DNA of 64,000 nucleotides from Hibiscus mutabilis (taxonomy: Eukaryota > Streptophyta > Magnoliopsida > Malvales > Malvaceae). The notes under the pieces are model-generated. The model made no database searches. It was given only the letters and a program-made list of their open reading frames with translations, and was not told the origin of the DNA. The translations under genes and the position numbers were made by a program. The DNA lies in contig CM033719.1 in NCBI GenBank assembly GCA_019671005.1, positions 26,648,750-26,712,749 on the forward strand. Reading direction: 5' to 3'. Of the stretch, positions 23,901-37,122 are shown piece by piece. Every line of letters starts with the position of its first letter. The stretch's first letter is position 1.

Positions 23901-25625
23901 CCATCATAGGTCATGCATACACAAAACAGGGCATTTGTATTTATATACATTTTTTATACACTAAAAGCAGTCCCTCTCAAGTTCATATACATTCAAAACA
24001 GCCCTCTAATGTTTATTTTCTTGCCAAATTAATCCATTAACTTGCTTACATATTCTATTCACCAAAACAGTCCCCAAATTTTATTTTCACATATACCTAT
24101 TCAAAACAGTCCAATGTACTTCTATATATACTCAAACAATCCCTAATTTATAGGCATACAATTATATATGCTTAAAACAGTCCACTATGTTCATGTACTC
24201 ACAAATCAAGCCAATTTTACTTATATAATCATGTGTACATCAAAACAGTCCACCTAGTAGCAAAACAATTTCCCTTGTTTTTAGATCACCAATTCAGCCC
24301 TTATATTCTCAAAACAGTCCTAATTTATTGTAAAACAGCCCTTAACATTTTTATATACATTTAAAACAGTCCCTAAACTTATATAACAGTCCTTATGTAC
24401 TTCACACAATCAACCCCTGTTTTAAATAATCAAAACAATTCACCTACTTTCATATACACTTAAGACAGCCCAAATTACATGTGCTCACATGTATGTATGT
24501 ATGCATGTATGTATCAAAACAGTCCTTTATACTTGTATACACCGTATATATGTCAAACAGTCCCTAATTTATTCATATATGTTCAGAATAGTCCATTTTC
24601 ACTTGCTTACACATGTATACACATTTTTATACATCAAAACAGTCCAACATACTTGCATATATACACAAAACAGTCCATAACACATGTATACACATTTTTA
24701 TACATTAAAACAGTCCACTAACTTTTATATCAATGCAAAACAGTCCTTAACGTATGTATTTTCACATATATACTCACAAAACAGTCGACTAACTTTTATA
24801 TCAATGCAAAACAGTCCTTCTATCAAACACCACATTCGAAAATTTCCTAGAATTTTCTTAATATGACTTGACTTACAAACAAATCCATTAATACATGATT
24901 CAAACAATTCTAATCACATAATACATAAGATTTCCAAACCAATTATCTCAACATAAACTAATAACACATATTTCAAAGAAAATTCTCAATCCATTACTCA
25001 AATTTGAATAAATTAAGATGAAAATGGAAGGAGTATATCACCTTCTTCCTTAGCTATCTTAACAAGGCTCAAACCTTGAATCAATTAGCTCAATCTTTCA
25101 TGTTCATAGCACGATCTCACACTCTCTCTCTTTCTAAGTTTGAGTTTCGGTTGTGGAGAGGATGAAGGAAGATGATGAACATTTTTTGTTCATCTTTCTT
25201 TTCCCCCCAAAATAGCCGTGAATCACCCTCCCCCTTTACACTTGCCTTCAACAATATCCTACAAGTGTACATGTCCTTGGATTAAATAAATTTTACCATG
25301 CAAACTCTAATTTTAGGCCATTATTCGGTTTAGTCATTGCACATAGAGCATCATTCCTTTCATTTCTTTCTTTTCAGTCCTATACACTTAATTTAGTTAC
25401 CATGAAATATATTAGATTAATATAAGTCACACTTGAATTAGAAACATACTTCCAAGACATGTTTTTGGGGTATCATAGGTCCTTTCTAATTTAACTTGCA
25501 AACTATATAAACTTATTAATAGGTGCTCATCTTATATAATAATCCATTTTTAAGGTACCCTTAAATCAAATTAAGCTATTATCAATTTGGTAACATACCT
25601 CTAAGCTATATTTTGGGATATTACA
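20917..25625 (-). repeat. Left LTR (3' LTR) of the LARD-like element
   Basis: 4,709 bp from TGTAACACCCTCAACTCGG to GGGATATTACA. Collinear with 25866-29156 plus 41013-42488. The stretch 23650-24830 is packed with AAAACAGTCC units. Small ORFs (for example 21131-21328) recur in both LTRs and have no recognisable domain. Confidence 0.93.
23655..24830. repeat. Dispersed AAAACAGTCC array in the LTR
   Basis: Roughly two dozen copies of AAAACAGTCC or a one-base variant, spaced about 30-60 bp apart, alternating with TACATATATAC-type AT tracts. The same array is present in the other LTR (28660-29150 and 41030-41690). On the element's own strand the unit reads GGACTGTTTT. Confidence 0.85.
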
Positions 25626-25865
25626 ATTCCTCCCTCCTTAAAAGAAATTCGTCATCGAATTTCTTTAATGACAACAAATTCGTATTATCAAGCTCAGAAT
25701 ACTTCCACATATTCTGAATATAAAAGCAGAGTAACATATAGTGTTAATTGCAAGTCACCAATACGGAATAAATTTTGAACTCCTAGGTGGCATATACAGA
25801 ATACAAACATACAATAAGCTTCGGTTTAGTCTACAACCGACTAAACTCTAGCTATGATACCAAAT
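25626..25865 (-). mobile_element. Residual 240-bp interior of the LARD-like element
   Basis: On the minus strand this holds, in order: primer site TGGTATCATAGC (25851-25862), ~190 bp without a gene, a few codons ending FDDEFLLRR (near 25640-25665), and the purine tract AAGGAGGGAGGAAT before the 3' LTR. The FDDE-type ending matches the last residues of chromovirus polyproteins, so everything between the leader and the end of pol has been lost. Confidence 0.85.
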
Positions 25866-28800
25866 TGTAACACCCTCAACTCGGTTTAGAAGAAAACTAG
25901 AAACGAAGATATCACTGCAAGATAATTCATGAAACATGTGATCAAAAACTAAAGCTTTCAAACCGATTCAAAACAGGTTAAATTTTTTTTCTTATAAACA
26001 ACCTTTAACCACATAACTTAAACTAATATATACAAATCCAAATTTTGTAAACTTTCGAATACACCTAAATCTATTACCTCATTCAAAACTAGGCAGAATT
26101 GATATTTCAGAAATCTTTATCATACTATTAAGAGCATTCATATTGTTCACATAATAAGCATCTACAAAGATACTACATATAAATCTCACATCGTATAGAC
26201 TCCAAGCATCAAGACATGCAAATGGACAAGGCCTCAAGGAAATATGTGTGTGACCCAAATAATCAGTTCCAAACAATACATAGATTATTCAACAACAAAC
26301 AAGGGTAATCTTACATCAAAGACCAAGAGGAATCGAGACCATTTAAATAAGTGATTATACCTTTACATGGATAATTCGAAACAAGCATATACACATGTAC
26401 ATGATTACTCACTCAAAGCATATATAAGTATATACATGGATACCCAACATAGCATTTTCATATATTCATAAAATTGTTCGAATATAGCTTATACATAACA
26501 TACATGAGTATTTGATCAAGCAAAGCTATTCACTCAATTAGTTACTCAAAAATAACATAAAGATATTACTTACTATACAATACCTACAATAATGCATTAA
26601 TTTGGTTTATAAACTTTCTTGGTTTCTCTTTATCATAGATTTTCAATACATAAAATGCTTGACAAACAAGTCATCTAACTTGACATATCTTAATATGAGT
26701 TCTTTGCTAAATAAGTATCAATTTAGCATAACAATACGAATTACTTGTCAAATAAGGCATCAAACTAATCGAACCAAACATATATATGTAAATAAACCGT
26801 CAATTGAATACACATATACTAAGGTATTAATCAAAGCATATGTCATCTCCCAAAGGATTTTCATGAAGTTCATTTAATACATCATGCTTGTCAAACAAAT
26901 TATTTTCAATGAGACATATATAAGCATTCTACCAAGCATACAATTGACCAATCCCAAAATTAAACAAACTTTTGAGCTCATACATGAGTTTCATACAAAC
27001 CATCTATTTATCATATTCATGCATACTAGTCTCATTCGAACCATTTAGTTAATTCATACATAATTCTATGATATTCACTCATTAATTAATTAAAGTGATC
27101 AACCAATAATAACTATTTAAACATTAACAAGAAAAATAGATAAGCAAAATACAAATTTTACAGCGTCAAAATCAATACTACAACAATTTATTTAATACAC
27201 TTCTTTATAATCACTATGCCACCATCTATGGAGTTTCATCTAAGGGAAGATCTAGACTCTACTTAGAAACTTAGGTAGTGACTTGCAACACTTGACCACA
27301 ATTGAATTACACAAGCTTTAATCAACCTGCACATGCATGAACAATGAATGCATTAGGCTGATATAGCCTAAGTGAGGTAATGACATTACAATGATAAAGC
27401 ATAAAACCAATGATATTGAGTGGAAATTTAAAGAATACAAGTATAAGTTAGCATTTGATACTTATATCTTAATCTTAACTTAACAAGGCTTTATTTAGTA
27501 GAAGCTTTATCAGAGTTCATAATCTTTCACATCTTAATCGAATTTTCTTCAGAGTTTTTAACTGAGTTTTTTCGAATTTCTAATTGAGCTTATCAAAGTT
27601 CATAACTTATCTTATTGAGGTCTTATCAAGACTTATCGAAGTTCTTATTAAGCTTTCAAAGATCATAACGGAGCTTATTTGAGTTTATAGCATTGCTTAT
27701 CAAAGTTTCCATTCGAAGCTTAGTATCTGAGTTCATATCTTTTAAAACATTTGCCTTGGATCACAATTGGACATGTGTAGTATTGGTCTGAATTTGACCA
27801 TATTGGTCCGAGTTACACATAGCTCAAAGCACATAACAATGGCTAGTGTCGGAACATAACAATCCTAACTTCTCATCTATCCAACCAACTGTCGCCAAAT
27901 CTCCTTATCATCTCCCTCGTTGCCTCCTATTGTCGCCAATATAACACATATATAGGGTCGTCACCCTTGAGCCGTAGCTCATGGACCGTAGTCCCTAAAT
28001 TATACCTTTACATCATGCCAAAGTGTCCAATGACTTCCATTGTATAGGCGACATAAACTTTTTATTCTTTATTGATAGGAGGAGAATCTTATGTTGCAAG
28101 TATCTTACTTGTTTTTTTTTCTTAGTATTTTATAGGATAAGATGAGCTTTTAGCCCCTTAGAGTATGGGTTCTTATAACTTTAAAGCTTAACGTTGTTTC
28201 TTGTATTTTATGCTTTCAAGGGTTAAGGGTCGATACCAATTCAAAGCAAAGCTTATACATAATTGTACTTCAATTCAATAGTCATTAAACATCATAATAT
28301 GGCATAAAATGCATTCATGATGCATATGCAATGCATACCTTATCCATGAAACTTTAATGCCATGTATGTAACCCAATCCCAGATGCTCTATTTTAGCCTT
28401 ATGCAAGATGATCATATGCCATCCATAATTGAACATTTAAGACCACAATTCTATAAAAGTAAAGATCGAGGTGACTCCGTGTCACCCGAAACAAATGCAA
28501 CTACATTCACCTTTTATCCCTAAGTTACAGGATACCTGAATCCTTAATTACATTTAGCTTCTAACTAACTCTTTCCTTCTACTCTTCCTTATCATGATAG
28601 GTACCTGAAATAGAAGTAACAAGTCATTACAACCTATTTATTTCATTTACCAACAGTCCAATTGCACACATATACATATATACATACAAATCAGTCCACG
28701 TGCTTTCTTAAGTACTCAAACAGATCACATTTTCACATATATACACATATGTATTCGAAACAATCCTCATGTATTCACATATATTCAAAATAACCCAAAA

Positions 28801-29156
28801 TTCACGTGCATACATATATGTGATCAAAACAGTCCATACCATTTCCTATATGCTTAAAACAGCCCTAATTCACATATATACTTATGTATATGTTCAACCA
28901 GTCCATCATAGGTCATGCATACACAAAACAGGGCATTTGTATTTATATACATTTTTATACACTAAAAGTAGTCCCTCTCAAGTTCATATACATTCAAAAC
29001 AGCCCTCTAATGTTTATTTTCATGCAAAATTAATCCATTAACTTGCTTACATATTCTATTCACCAAAACAGTCCCCAAATTTTTATTTTCACATATACCT
29101 ATTAAAAACAGTCCAATGTACTTCTATATATACTCAAACAATCCCTAATTCATAGG

Positions 29157-30714
29157 TGTTAAGTGTCTAAAAGTACTATTTTATTCACCCTTTTTATTCT
29201 TATTATTGCTAGACTTAGGCTCATATTAGTTGCATTATTAGCCATTCATGCATATTTGCATTGTTTCCTTGACGGACAAGCTTAATTTCATATTTTTCTT
29301 AATTCTGTGGAAAAAGATACTGCTTTGGTGTGTTTTTGTGTGTGTGCAGAATCACTTGCCAAAGCAAGGCTGGAACCAGTTTCCAGGGCAATGCATGAAG
29401 GAGATGCCGAGCTAGTTTCCAGGGCAATGCATGAAGGAAATGCCGAGCTAGTTGTCAAGGCAATTGTCGATAAGGAATAAGATGATATAGCAGTCAAAAT
29501 TGATGACTAGATAAGCCCAAGATGACGTGGAGCAAAGTTAAATCCCAAAGGAGTTTGATTTCCATGAAGAGGTTAAAGGGAAATTAAATCCCAAGAAGAT
29601 AGGAGAAGTTCTAGAAGGAATTTAAATATAATAAAGAATTATATTCTTTAAAAATATTTAATTCCAACTTAACTTCCTCCTCAAAAAAGACTTTGACCTT
29701 GCCCTATAAATTGAGGATCAAGCCATCAACTCTAGAGGGAGAGAGAGGGGAGAGATTTCAACAAGGGAGAGATGGGAGAGATTTCGATAAGAGCAAGGGA
29801 GAGCAAGGAGGGAGAGATTTCGGCAAAGGCTTCAACCATTCTTCATCTTTTTCTTTCTTGTTCAATTAGGTTTATGTTAGGAATTATTTGTCTTGTGTTT
29901 CTTTGGAACGTAGCCATGAACTAAATCTATTTGGCTAAGGTTATTGTGTTTTGTGGTTGTGAGGAACAATTGGATTTTGCTTAGGTAATAAGAGTTTGCA
30001 CTTTCAATTCAAGGTTTACTCATTCTTGGTTCTTATTCTTGTTTGTGAGTGAATTGGGAGAGAATCTCGTAACTTCATCTATTTATCTAATATCGGGAGA
30101 GTTAGATTCAACAAAGGAATGAGTATGGTCTTTATTCAATCTATATTGAAGATTAATCCGGCTTAGGAATAAGTTAAGGATTTCAAAGGCTAAGAGAAGC
30201 GCAAGATTGGTTGTTGTTCACCCTTGATTCACGTAGGGATGTATTATCAAGGCATGCACAAATAGCTAGAGTTTCGACTTAGGGATAAGAAGAAACCATT
30301 GAAAAATGCTCCACCGAACCTTGAAGCTGCTGCCCAGCCGCCCAAATAGTTGCCTAGCCAATTGCCCAAGCAACCGTCGATTAGTTGCCAAGGCAACCCC
30401 ACTGCGCAAGTTGTCACGACAACTGAGTTGCCTTTGCACTCTTTTACGAAGATGATCCAATCGGCTATCACACTTCAACTCACGATAACCTGGCCTATTC
30501 TCTCTCATTTGATTACATCTTCTTTTACTTATTTGCTTTCTAGTTTAGTTGTTAGTTAAACTCCTACAATCTTCTACTTGTGTTCTTTTACTTTTTATAG
30601 TGCAAGAGAGTAGATTCTTGAAGTGGCACCAATCCCTGTGGAGACGATATCTTTTATACTATAACTTGTGACGTGTACACTTGCACAATTGCGGAGCACT
30701 TATTACGCGAAACA
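29157..30714 (+). repeat. 5' LTR of the Athila-type element
   Basis: 1,558 bp, TGTTAAGTGTCTAAAAG to ACGCGAAACA. Collinear with 39470-41007 with about 4% differences over the first 150 bases by eye, plus small indels. Contains AGTTGCCAAGGCAACC-type palindromes near 30361-30400. Confidence 0.94.
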
Positions 30715-30719
30715 AGTTT

Positions 30720-30742
30720 TTAGCTCCGTTGCCGGGGATTGG
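30720..30742 (+). promoter_or_regulatory. Primer-binding site, Asp-tRNA type
   Basis: TAGCTCCGTTGCCGGGGATT a few bases after the LTR resembles TGGCGCCGTTGCCGGGGA, the Asp-tRNA primer sequence of Athila elements, with changes in its first bases. Confidence 0.8.
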
Positions 30743-30832
30743 CAATAGCAACTTTGTTTTTATTTTCTTGCACTTTTTATTTTTCTTGTTTAAGATTCAA
30801 AGGGTTAACAAACTTTGGTTTTGCATTGGTAT

Positions 30833-32740
30833 ATGACCAGGGCGAGACCGATTACACCAGAATATCCCTTTGATCCAGAAATCGAATGAACGTTGCAAAG
30901 ACTCAGACGAAGGTTAGGAGTAGCAATGGCTAATGAAGACGGCAATATGAATCAGGATGTTCCAGCAAGATGAGTGATTCTTGCACGAAACAGAATTATT
31001 CGAGACTATCTTGAAGAAGATCTTGAAGGACTTAATCCAGGAGTTGTCACACCTGAAATTGAAGCCGACCACTTTGAGTTGAAACCGGTGATGTTCAATA
31101 TGATCAACACAATTGATCAATTTGGCGGCTCAACAACTGAAGATGCACGATAAAATCTTAAATCTTTGATCGAGATTTGCAATTCATTCAAAATACAAGG
31201 AGTCACCCCCGATGTTTTACGACTAAGATTATTCCCCTATTCACTAAGGGATAGGACGAAAGCAAGGTTGAATAGTATTTATACCGGATCAATAGGATCT
31301 TGGACCGATCTTTGTCGTGATTTCCTTGCTCGATTTAATCCTACAAATTTTATTGATAAGCTTCGTAATGACATTACTTCTTTTCGGCAGGCAGATGATG
31401 AATCCATGTACGAGGCTTGGGAGCGATATAGAGAACTTCTACACAAATGCCCCTTACACGGATTCCCAGTGTGGACACAAGTAACAATGTTTTACAACGC
31501 TGTGAATACACCAACAAGGATGATGCTAGATGCCTCGGCAAACGACATACTCCTAGATAAGTCGCCAGAGGAAGCAATGCAAATTCTAAACATGCTTGCC
31601 AAGAATGATTATCGATTCCCATCTGCTAGAAGATGAGGAGTTAGACGCCAAGCCATAATACATGAACTGGGATCATCAGACTCAATTTTGGCACAATTGA
31701 CCGCTCTAACCAAGATGATCCAGAACATGCAGAAACCAAATAACACACATGAGGTCAAGGTAATGGATTCCTTTTGTGAGTTATGTGGTGGTAACCATGA
31801 TTCTTCTGAATGTATACAGAATTCAGAATCCAGGTTTTATGTGGGAAATTACAACCGGAACAACAATGTGATGTCCAATACATACAATCCAGCTTGGACG
31901 AAGCACCCAAATTTTTCATGGAGTAATCCTAACAATGCTCTAAACTAGAACAATTAGAATGCACAAGCACCGGGATTCCAGCAGAATATGCCACGGCAAC
32001 AGTTGCTGCAGCAACAACTGACAACATCTAGTTCTTTCAAAAATTCTCTCAATACTTTTATGTTGAAAACTAAATCTTATATGGCTGAGAATAGTAACTT
32101 CATAAAAAGAACTTGTGCTTTTATTAACAGGACCGAGATGAGATTGCAAAACCAAGAGGCGGCAATCAAATCATTAGAAAATCAAGTCAGACAATTTGCT
32201 CAAAACCTGAATACTAGACCACAAGGAGGTTTACCTAGAGATACTGAAGTCGCAAGAGGAACTGGCCATGAGCAATGTAAGGCGATCACCACTAGAAGTG
32301 GCCAACAACTTAAAGAGGCTCAAGCTCGCTCATCAAACAAAACTCCACAAAAATAACAAGACGAACTCAGCGGGGAAGCCTTAGATGCTGAACTAGGAAA
32401 TGCTTCGGCAACCAGCGATAAGCATGCCTCGGCAACCAGCGATAAGGATACCACGACAACCAACGATAGGCATGCCACGGCAACCCTAGTTGACAATGCC
32501 TCGACAACTTTAGTTGCCTCGGCAATACCGTCAATCAGGTTCCAGACCAATGAAAGGATCGAAGATATCCGACTTCCACCACCATTCCCACAAAGGTTGA
32601 AGCGACAAAAGCAAGAATATCAATTCAAGAAGTTTCTTGATATCCTTAAGCAAGTCCACATCAACTTGCCATTGGTTGAGGCGATTGAACAAATGCTGAA
32701 CTATGCCAAGTTTCTTAAAGACATTGTGTCCAAGAGAACA
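30833..32740 (+). pseudogene. Athila-type gag, with premature stops
   Basis: Capsid/nucleocapsid protein that would package element RNA. The frame opens at ATG 30833 and stays in register to ~32735, broken by stops at 30887, 30971, 31151, 31634, 31946, 31955 and 32354. The retrotransposon-gag domain lies at about 31060-31620 (LRLRLFPYSLRDRTKARLNS; SMYEAWERYRELL). A zinc knuckle C-x2-C-x4-H-x4-C (CELCGGNHDSSEC) is at about 31772-31815. A coiled segment with NQEAAIKSLENQVRQFAQNL and then QCKAITTRSGQQ follows, as in Athila gag. After that come Ala/Thr repeats encoded by GCCTCGGCAACC-like units (32390-32530). Nearly all the stops could be single C-to-T changes from CGA, CAA or CAG. Confidence 0.9.
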
Positions 32741-33440
32741 AGCTAGGAGAGTTTGAAACAGTTACCGCAACAGAGGGATGCATGGCCATGTTGCACAATC
32801 GCATGCCACCCAAGTTGAAGGATCCCAGAAGTTTCACAATACCCTGTTCCATTGGAAACCACTATGTCGGGAAAGCATTATGTGACCTTGGAGCAAGCAT
32901 AAACTTGATGCCAAAATCGGTTTTCCAGGAACTAGGAATCGGGAAGGCAAGACCTACAACAGTTATACTATAGCTAGCCGATAGATCCTACGTGCATCCA
33001 GAGGGAAAAATCGAAGACATACTGGTAATAGTTGATAAATTTATTTTTCCCGTTGACTTTATTGTTTTGGATTGTAAAGCAGATGAGCATGCACCTATCA
33101 TTCTCGGGAGACCCTTCCTAGAAACATGGAGAACCTTGATCGATGTTGAAAAGGGAGAACTCACTATGAGGGTGAATAACCAGCAAGATAAACTAAATGT
33201 GTTCCAAACACTACGGCATGTCGATGATCCGGAAGAATGCCAACTTCTTCATGCCACTGCAGAGTTTGACTTCAACGAGGAATTTAGTTGCCTCGACAAC
33301 TACATTGCCGATCAAAAGGAACCTGAGAAGTATGAAGAACTGATCAATGAGGAACAACAATAAGAGGCAAATTGGTTAGTCAATCGACCAGGTACATACG
33401 TTGAACCACTGGATTACTCAGGTAAGGATGGTAAACTCGA
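32741..33440 (+). pseudogene. Athila-type aspartic protease region
   Basis: A frameshift near 32735-32740 moves the reading to the next frame, giving an MPPKLKDPRSF segment and then CDLGASINLMP, the protease active site (Athila uses DLGAS where others have D-S/T-G). The flap and second half follow across a TAG at 32971, ending in a VDFIVLDCKAD stretch and APIILGRPFL, the typical C-terminal protease block. Another stop (TAA 33361) and a second frameshift around 33440 precede RT. The protease would mature the polyprotein. Confidence 0.9.
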
Positions 33441-35060
33441 AAGCCCTCCATTGAACAACCACCGATTCTTGAGTTGAAACAATTGCCAGGACAACTAAAA
33501 TATGCTTACTTGGGAACCGATAATACATTACCTGTAATTATTTCCTCTAAGTTACAACCTGAGCAGGAAAAGAAGTTGATCAAAATGTTGATGCTACACA
33601 AGAAGGCAATAGGGTGGACAATTGCCGACTTGAAGGGAATTAGCCCGACAGTGTGCATGCACAAGATTTTGTTGGAAGATGATCACAAACCTTCGATTGA
33701 GGCCTAGAGGAGACTGAATCATGCCATGAAAGGGGTTGTAATGAAAGAAATCATCAAGTGGCTTGACGCCGACATTATATACCCTATCTCTGATAGTACA
33801 TGGGTAAGTCCGGTACAATGTGTACCGAAAAAGGGAGGTATAACGGTGGTAAGTAATGAAAACAATGAACTCATTCCAACCAGGACTGTGACCGGTTGGA
33901 GGGTTTGTATGGATTATCGAAAGCTAAACAAAGCCACTAGGAAAGATCACTTCCCATTACCCTTTATTGATCAAATGCTTGACCGTCTTGCAGGTAAACC
34001 CTTTTATTGTTTTCTTGATGGTTATTCAGGTTACAATCAAATTGCCATAGCACCAGAAGATCAAGAAAAGACAACCTTCACATGCCCATACGGTACTTAT
34101 GCTTTCTGAAGGATGCCGCTCGGATTGTGTAATACCCTGGTGACCTTCCAAAGATGCATGATGGCTCTCTTTTCAGACATGGTTGAAGACTTCCTTGAGA
34201 TCTTCATGGATGATTTTTTCGTTTTTGGTAATGACTTCGACAGTTGCCTAGGCAATTTAGAGAAGGTGTTGGCAAGATGTGAAGAAACCGATTTAGTCCT
34301 TAATTGGGAGAAATGCCATTTTATGGTAGATGAAAGAATAGTTCTCGGACACAAGATTTCATCCAAGGGAATTGAAGTAGACAAAGCCAAGGTGGACGTG
34401 ATCGAGAGATTACCCCCACCAAGTTCGGTTAAAGGAATCCAAAGCTTTTTTGGATATGCAGGTTTTTACAGGAGGTTCATTCATAATTTTTCTAAAATTA
34501 CTAAACCCTAGTGCAATTTACTTGAACAAGATAAAGTCTTCAATTTTGATGATTCTTGCGTCCAAGCATTCGAAACCCTAAAGAAAAAGCTTGCCTCGGC
34601 ACCCATTATCGTTCCACCAGATTGGACGCTACCTTTTGAGCTCATGTGTGATGCAAGTGATTTCGCGGTAGGAGCAGTCCTAGGCCAACGCACAGGTAAG
34701 ACCTTTCATGTGATATACTACGCTAGTAAAACTCTTAATAGTGCTCAAGTGAATTACACAACAACGGAGAAAGAGTTACTAGCCGTAGTTTTCGCATTTG
34801 ACAAGTTCTGATCCTATTTGATCGGTACAAAGGTAATTGTCCATACGGACCATTCGGTAATTAAGTATCTATTTGCTAAAAAGGATGCCAAACCTCATTT
34901 GATTCATTGGATATTGCTTTTATAAGAGTTTGACATTGAAATTAAGGACAAGAAAGGAACAGAAAATCAAGTGGCCGATCACTTATCACGCTTAGAACGC
35001 AATAGGGAGGAGGACGTAGATTTAGAGATATGCGATGCATTCCTGGATGAGTAACTGTTA
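33441..35060 (+). pseudogene. Athila-type reverse transcriptase and RNase H
   Basis: One frame throughout with only nonsense interruptions (33705, 34107, 34509, 34809, 34923, 35052). RT landmarks: WVSPVQCVPKKGG, WRVCMDYRKLNKAT, YCFLDGYSGYNQI, TCPYGTYAF before a TGA, then MPLGLCN, FMDD at about 34206-34217 (the catalytic YxDD equivalent), and the GIQSFFGYAGFYRRFI block. RNase H landmarks: LMCDASDFAVGAVLGQRTG, TEKELLAVVFAF, a VHTDHSVIKYLF segment, and NQVADHLSRLE. It would make the DNA copy of the element RNA. Catalytic residues are present; only the stops break it. Confidence 0.93.
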
Positions 35061-35240
35061 GTTGCCTCAGCAACCATGGATGCGCATGCCTCGGCAACCC
35101 TCGATGCCTCGACAACCCTCGACACCTCGACAACCCTTGACGTTCATGCCGCGACAACTCTACACGCGCACACCTCGGCAACCATGGAAGCAGTTGCCAT
35201 GGCAACACATGCCTCGGCAATACCCTGGTATGTGGATTTA
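35061..35240 (+). repeat. Linker of ASAT/ASTT peptide repeats between RNase H and integrase
   Basis: In frame with pol: repeats of DAHASATLDASTTLDTSTT type encoded by GCCTCGGCAACC/GCCTCGACAACC units and including CAGTTGCCATGGCAACA, a TTGCCNNGGCAA palindrome. Unusual between RNase H and integrase in this lineage. Confidence 0.8.
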
Positions 35241-36509
35241 GTTAATTTCCTTGTTTGTTGTATTTTACCTTATGGCCTTACTCACCAAAGGAAGAAGCGG
35301 TTCTGCCATGATGCTAAGCATTACTTTTGGGACGAGCCTTTTTTGTTTAAACAATGTACATATCAGGTTATACGCCGATGTGTCATTGAAGAGGAGCAGC
35401 AGAATGTACTCCGACAATGCCATTCTTCACCCTATGGAGGACATTTTGGAGGAACTCGTACTGCGGCCAAAGTTTTGCAATTCGGTTTGTATTGGCCAAC
35501 ACTGTGCAACGATGCCCAAGAGTTTTACAAGTAATGTGATCGTTTCCAGAGGATGGGCAATATCTTTAGACGATATGAGATGCCGCTCCAAAACATCATC
35601 GAGGTGGAATTGTTCGATGTATGGGGGATTGATTTTATGGGACATTTCCCATCTTCATTTGACAACCTCTACATTCTACTTGCCGCCGACTACGTGTCTA
35701 AATGGGTTGAGGCAGCTGCAGTTCCCACCAACGATTCTAAGACCGTGTAACGATTCTTACAGAAAAACATATTTACACGGTTTGGGATGCCGAGAGCAAT
35801 TATCAGTGATAAAGGCAAGCACTTCGACAACAAACTCATCGCCAAGATGTTACAACGCTTTGGTGTATCTCACAAGATTGCCACGACATATCACCCAGAA
35901 ACCAATGGGCAAACAGAAATTTCCAACAGGGAATTGAAGGGTATACTCGAGAAAGTTGTAAATCCCTCTAGAAAAGATTGGTCAGTAAGACTAGATGACG
36001 CACTTTGGGCATATCGCACTTCATTCAAAACACCCTTAGGTATGTCTCCCTTCCGACTTGTATATGGCAAAACATGCCATCTACCGGTGGAAATCGAACA
36101 CAAGGCATATTGGGAAATGAGGACCGTGAATATGGATTGGGAAAGTGCCGGACAAAAGCGTTTGTTGGACCTTAATGAGATAGAAGAATTCCGTGCACTC
36201 GCCTATAACAATGCATGAATCTACAAGGAGAAAACAAAGGAATGGCATGACAAGAAACTATTGCTGCGACAATTCATGCCAGGGCAACTAGTTCTCTTAT
36301 TCAATTCTCGGCTGAAACTTTTCCCAGGAAAACTGAAATCAAGATGGTCGGGACCATTCGAAATTGTCAAACCGTTCTCCCATAGTGCCGTGATAATCAA
36401 GTCCATCACTGACGAACATGAATTCAAAGTCAAAGGACAAAGATTGAAGCACTACAACGGTGCCCATGTGGAACGTAACAAAGAAGTGGTCACCTTAGGA
36501 GATGCATGA
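35241..36509 (+). pseudogene. Athila-type integrase
   Basis: Same frame as RT. HHCC zinc finger: HSSPYGGHFGGTRTAAKVLQ region, with the C-x2-C side decayed near the TAA at 35532. Core: a DVWGIDFMGHFPSS segment supplies the first catalytic Asp, RAIISDKGKHFDNK the second, and HPETNGQTEISNREL the Glu, so D, D and E are all visible. The C-terminal part has YKEKTKEWHDKK and LKSRWSGPFEIVK, ending at the TGA 36507-36509. Premature stops at 35532, 35748 and 36216. It would integrate the DNA copy. Confidence 0.93.
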
Positions 36510-37122
36510 GCATGCTCTCCTTTTGATATTTTATTTTTTTATTTTTCCGAACTATTTAACTTTTTTTATTAATTTCAATTATTCTTTTTTCTTTTTAGGA
36601 TAAATTTATTTATTTTCTTTAAGACTAAGACTACATCTTTCTTTCATATTTATCTAATTGTTTTTAAATTTTAAGTTTAAGAATTTCTTTGCACATCTTT
36701 ATTTATTTTCTTTTATTAGTTTATCTTTAATTTTAATCCTTATTTTATTTATTTTTGAATTGTAGGAAAAGTGTTCAAGATAAAGAGGAATTTGATTCAA
36801 GAAGGAAACTTCCTAAACAAGGAAATTAATGGGCTAAATCTAAGGCCTATATTAAGCCTCCAACTTACCCTAAATAAACCCTACATAGCCGGCCAAACAC
36901 TTCCCCTTTCCCAAATCCCCTAGTCGTCACCTTCCCCCAATCAAAACCCTTGTTTTCTTTCTTTCCAATTAATCCCACCCACCATATTTACTACCTATCT
37001 TTTATATTTAACCCATCACCCTTAATTTCCAAGAAACCTATTCCTACTTTTCATCTTGCAACTCTTTAGTTTCTTTTGCTTTCTTTTCTTTGTTTTTACC
37101 AAACTCACAACCAAGATCATCC
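36510..37122 (+). other. Noncoding spacer between integrase and the env-position ORF
   Basis: T-rich DNA (36520-36760) followed by CCAACTTACCCTAAATAAACC-like C-rich DNA. Athila elements usually have such a spacer, with a splice acceptor for a subgenomic RNA; TTTTTCTTTTTAG/GATAAATT at about 36587-36601 is a plausible acceptor. Confidence 0.55.

Noticed and set aside
24479..24866. Overlapping ORFs rich in Tyr/Ile/His, repeated near 41339-41728
   Set aside because: Produced by the AT-rich AAAACAGTCC array of the LTR read in several frames.
29288..29497. Ala/Ser-rich minus-strand ORF, repeated at 39601-39810
   Set aside because: Lies in both Athila-type LTRs and is generated by the GCCAGGGCAATGC repeat; not a protein.
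35251..35937. 228-codon ORF overlapping integrase
   Set aside because: Out-of-frame shadow; the true integrase motifs are in another frame.
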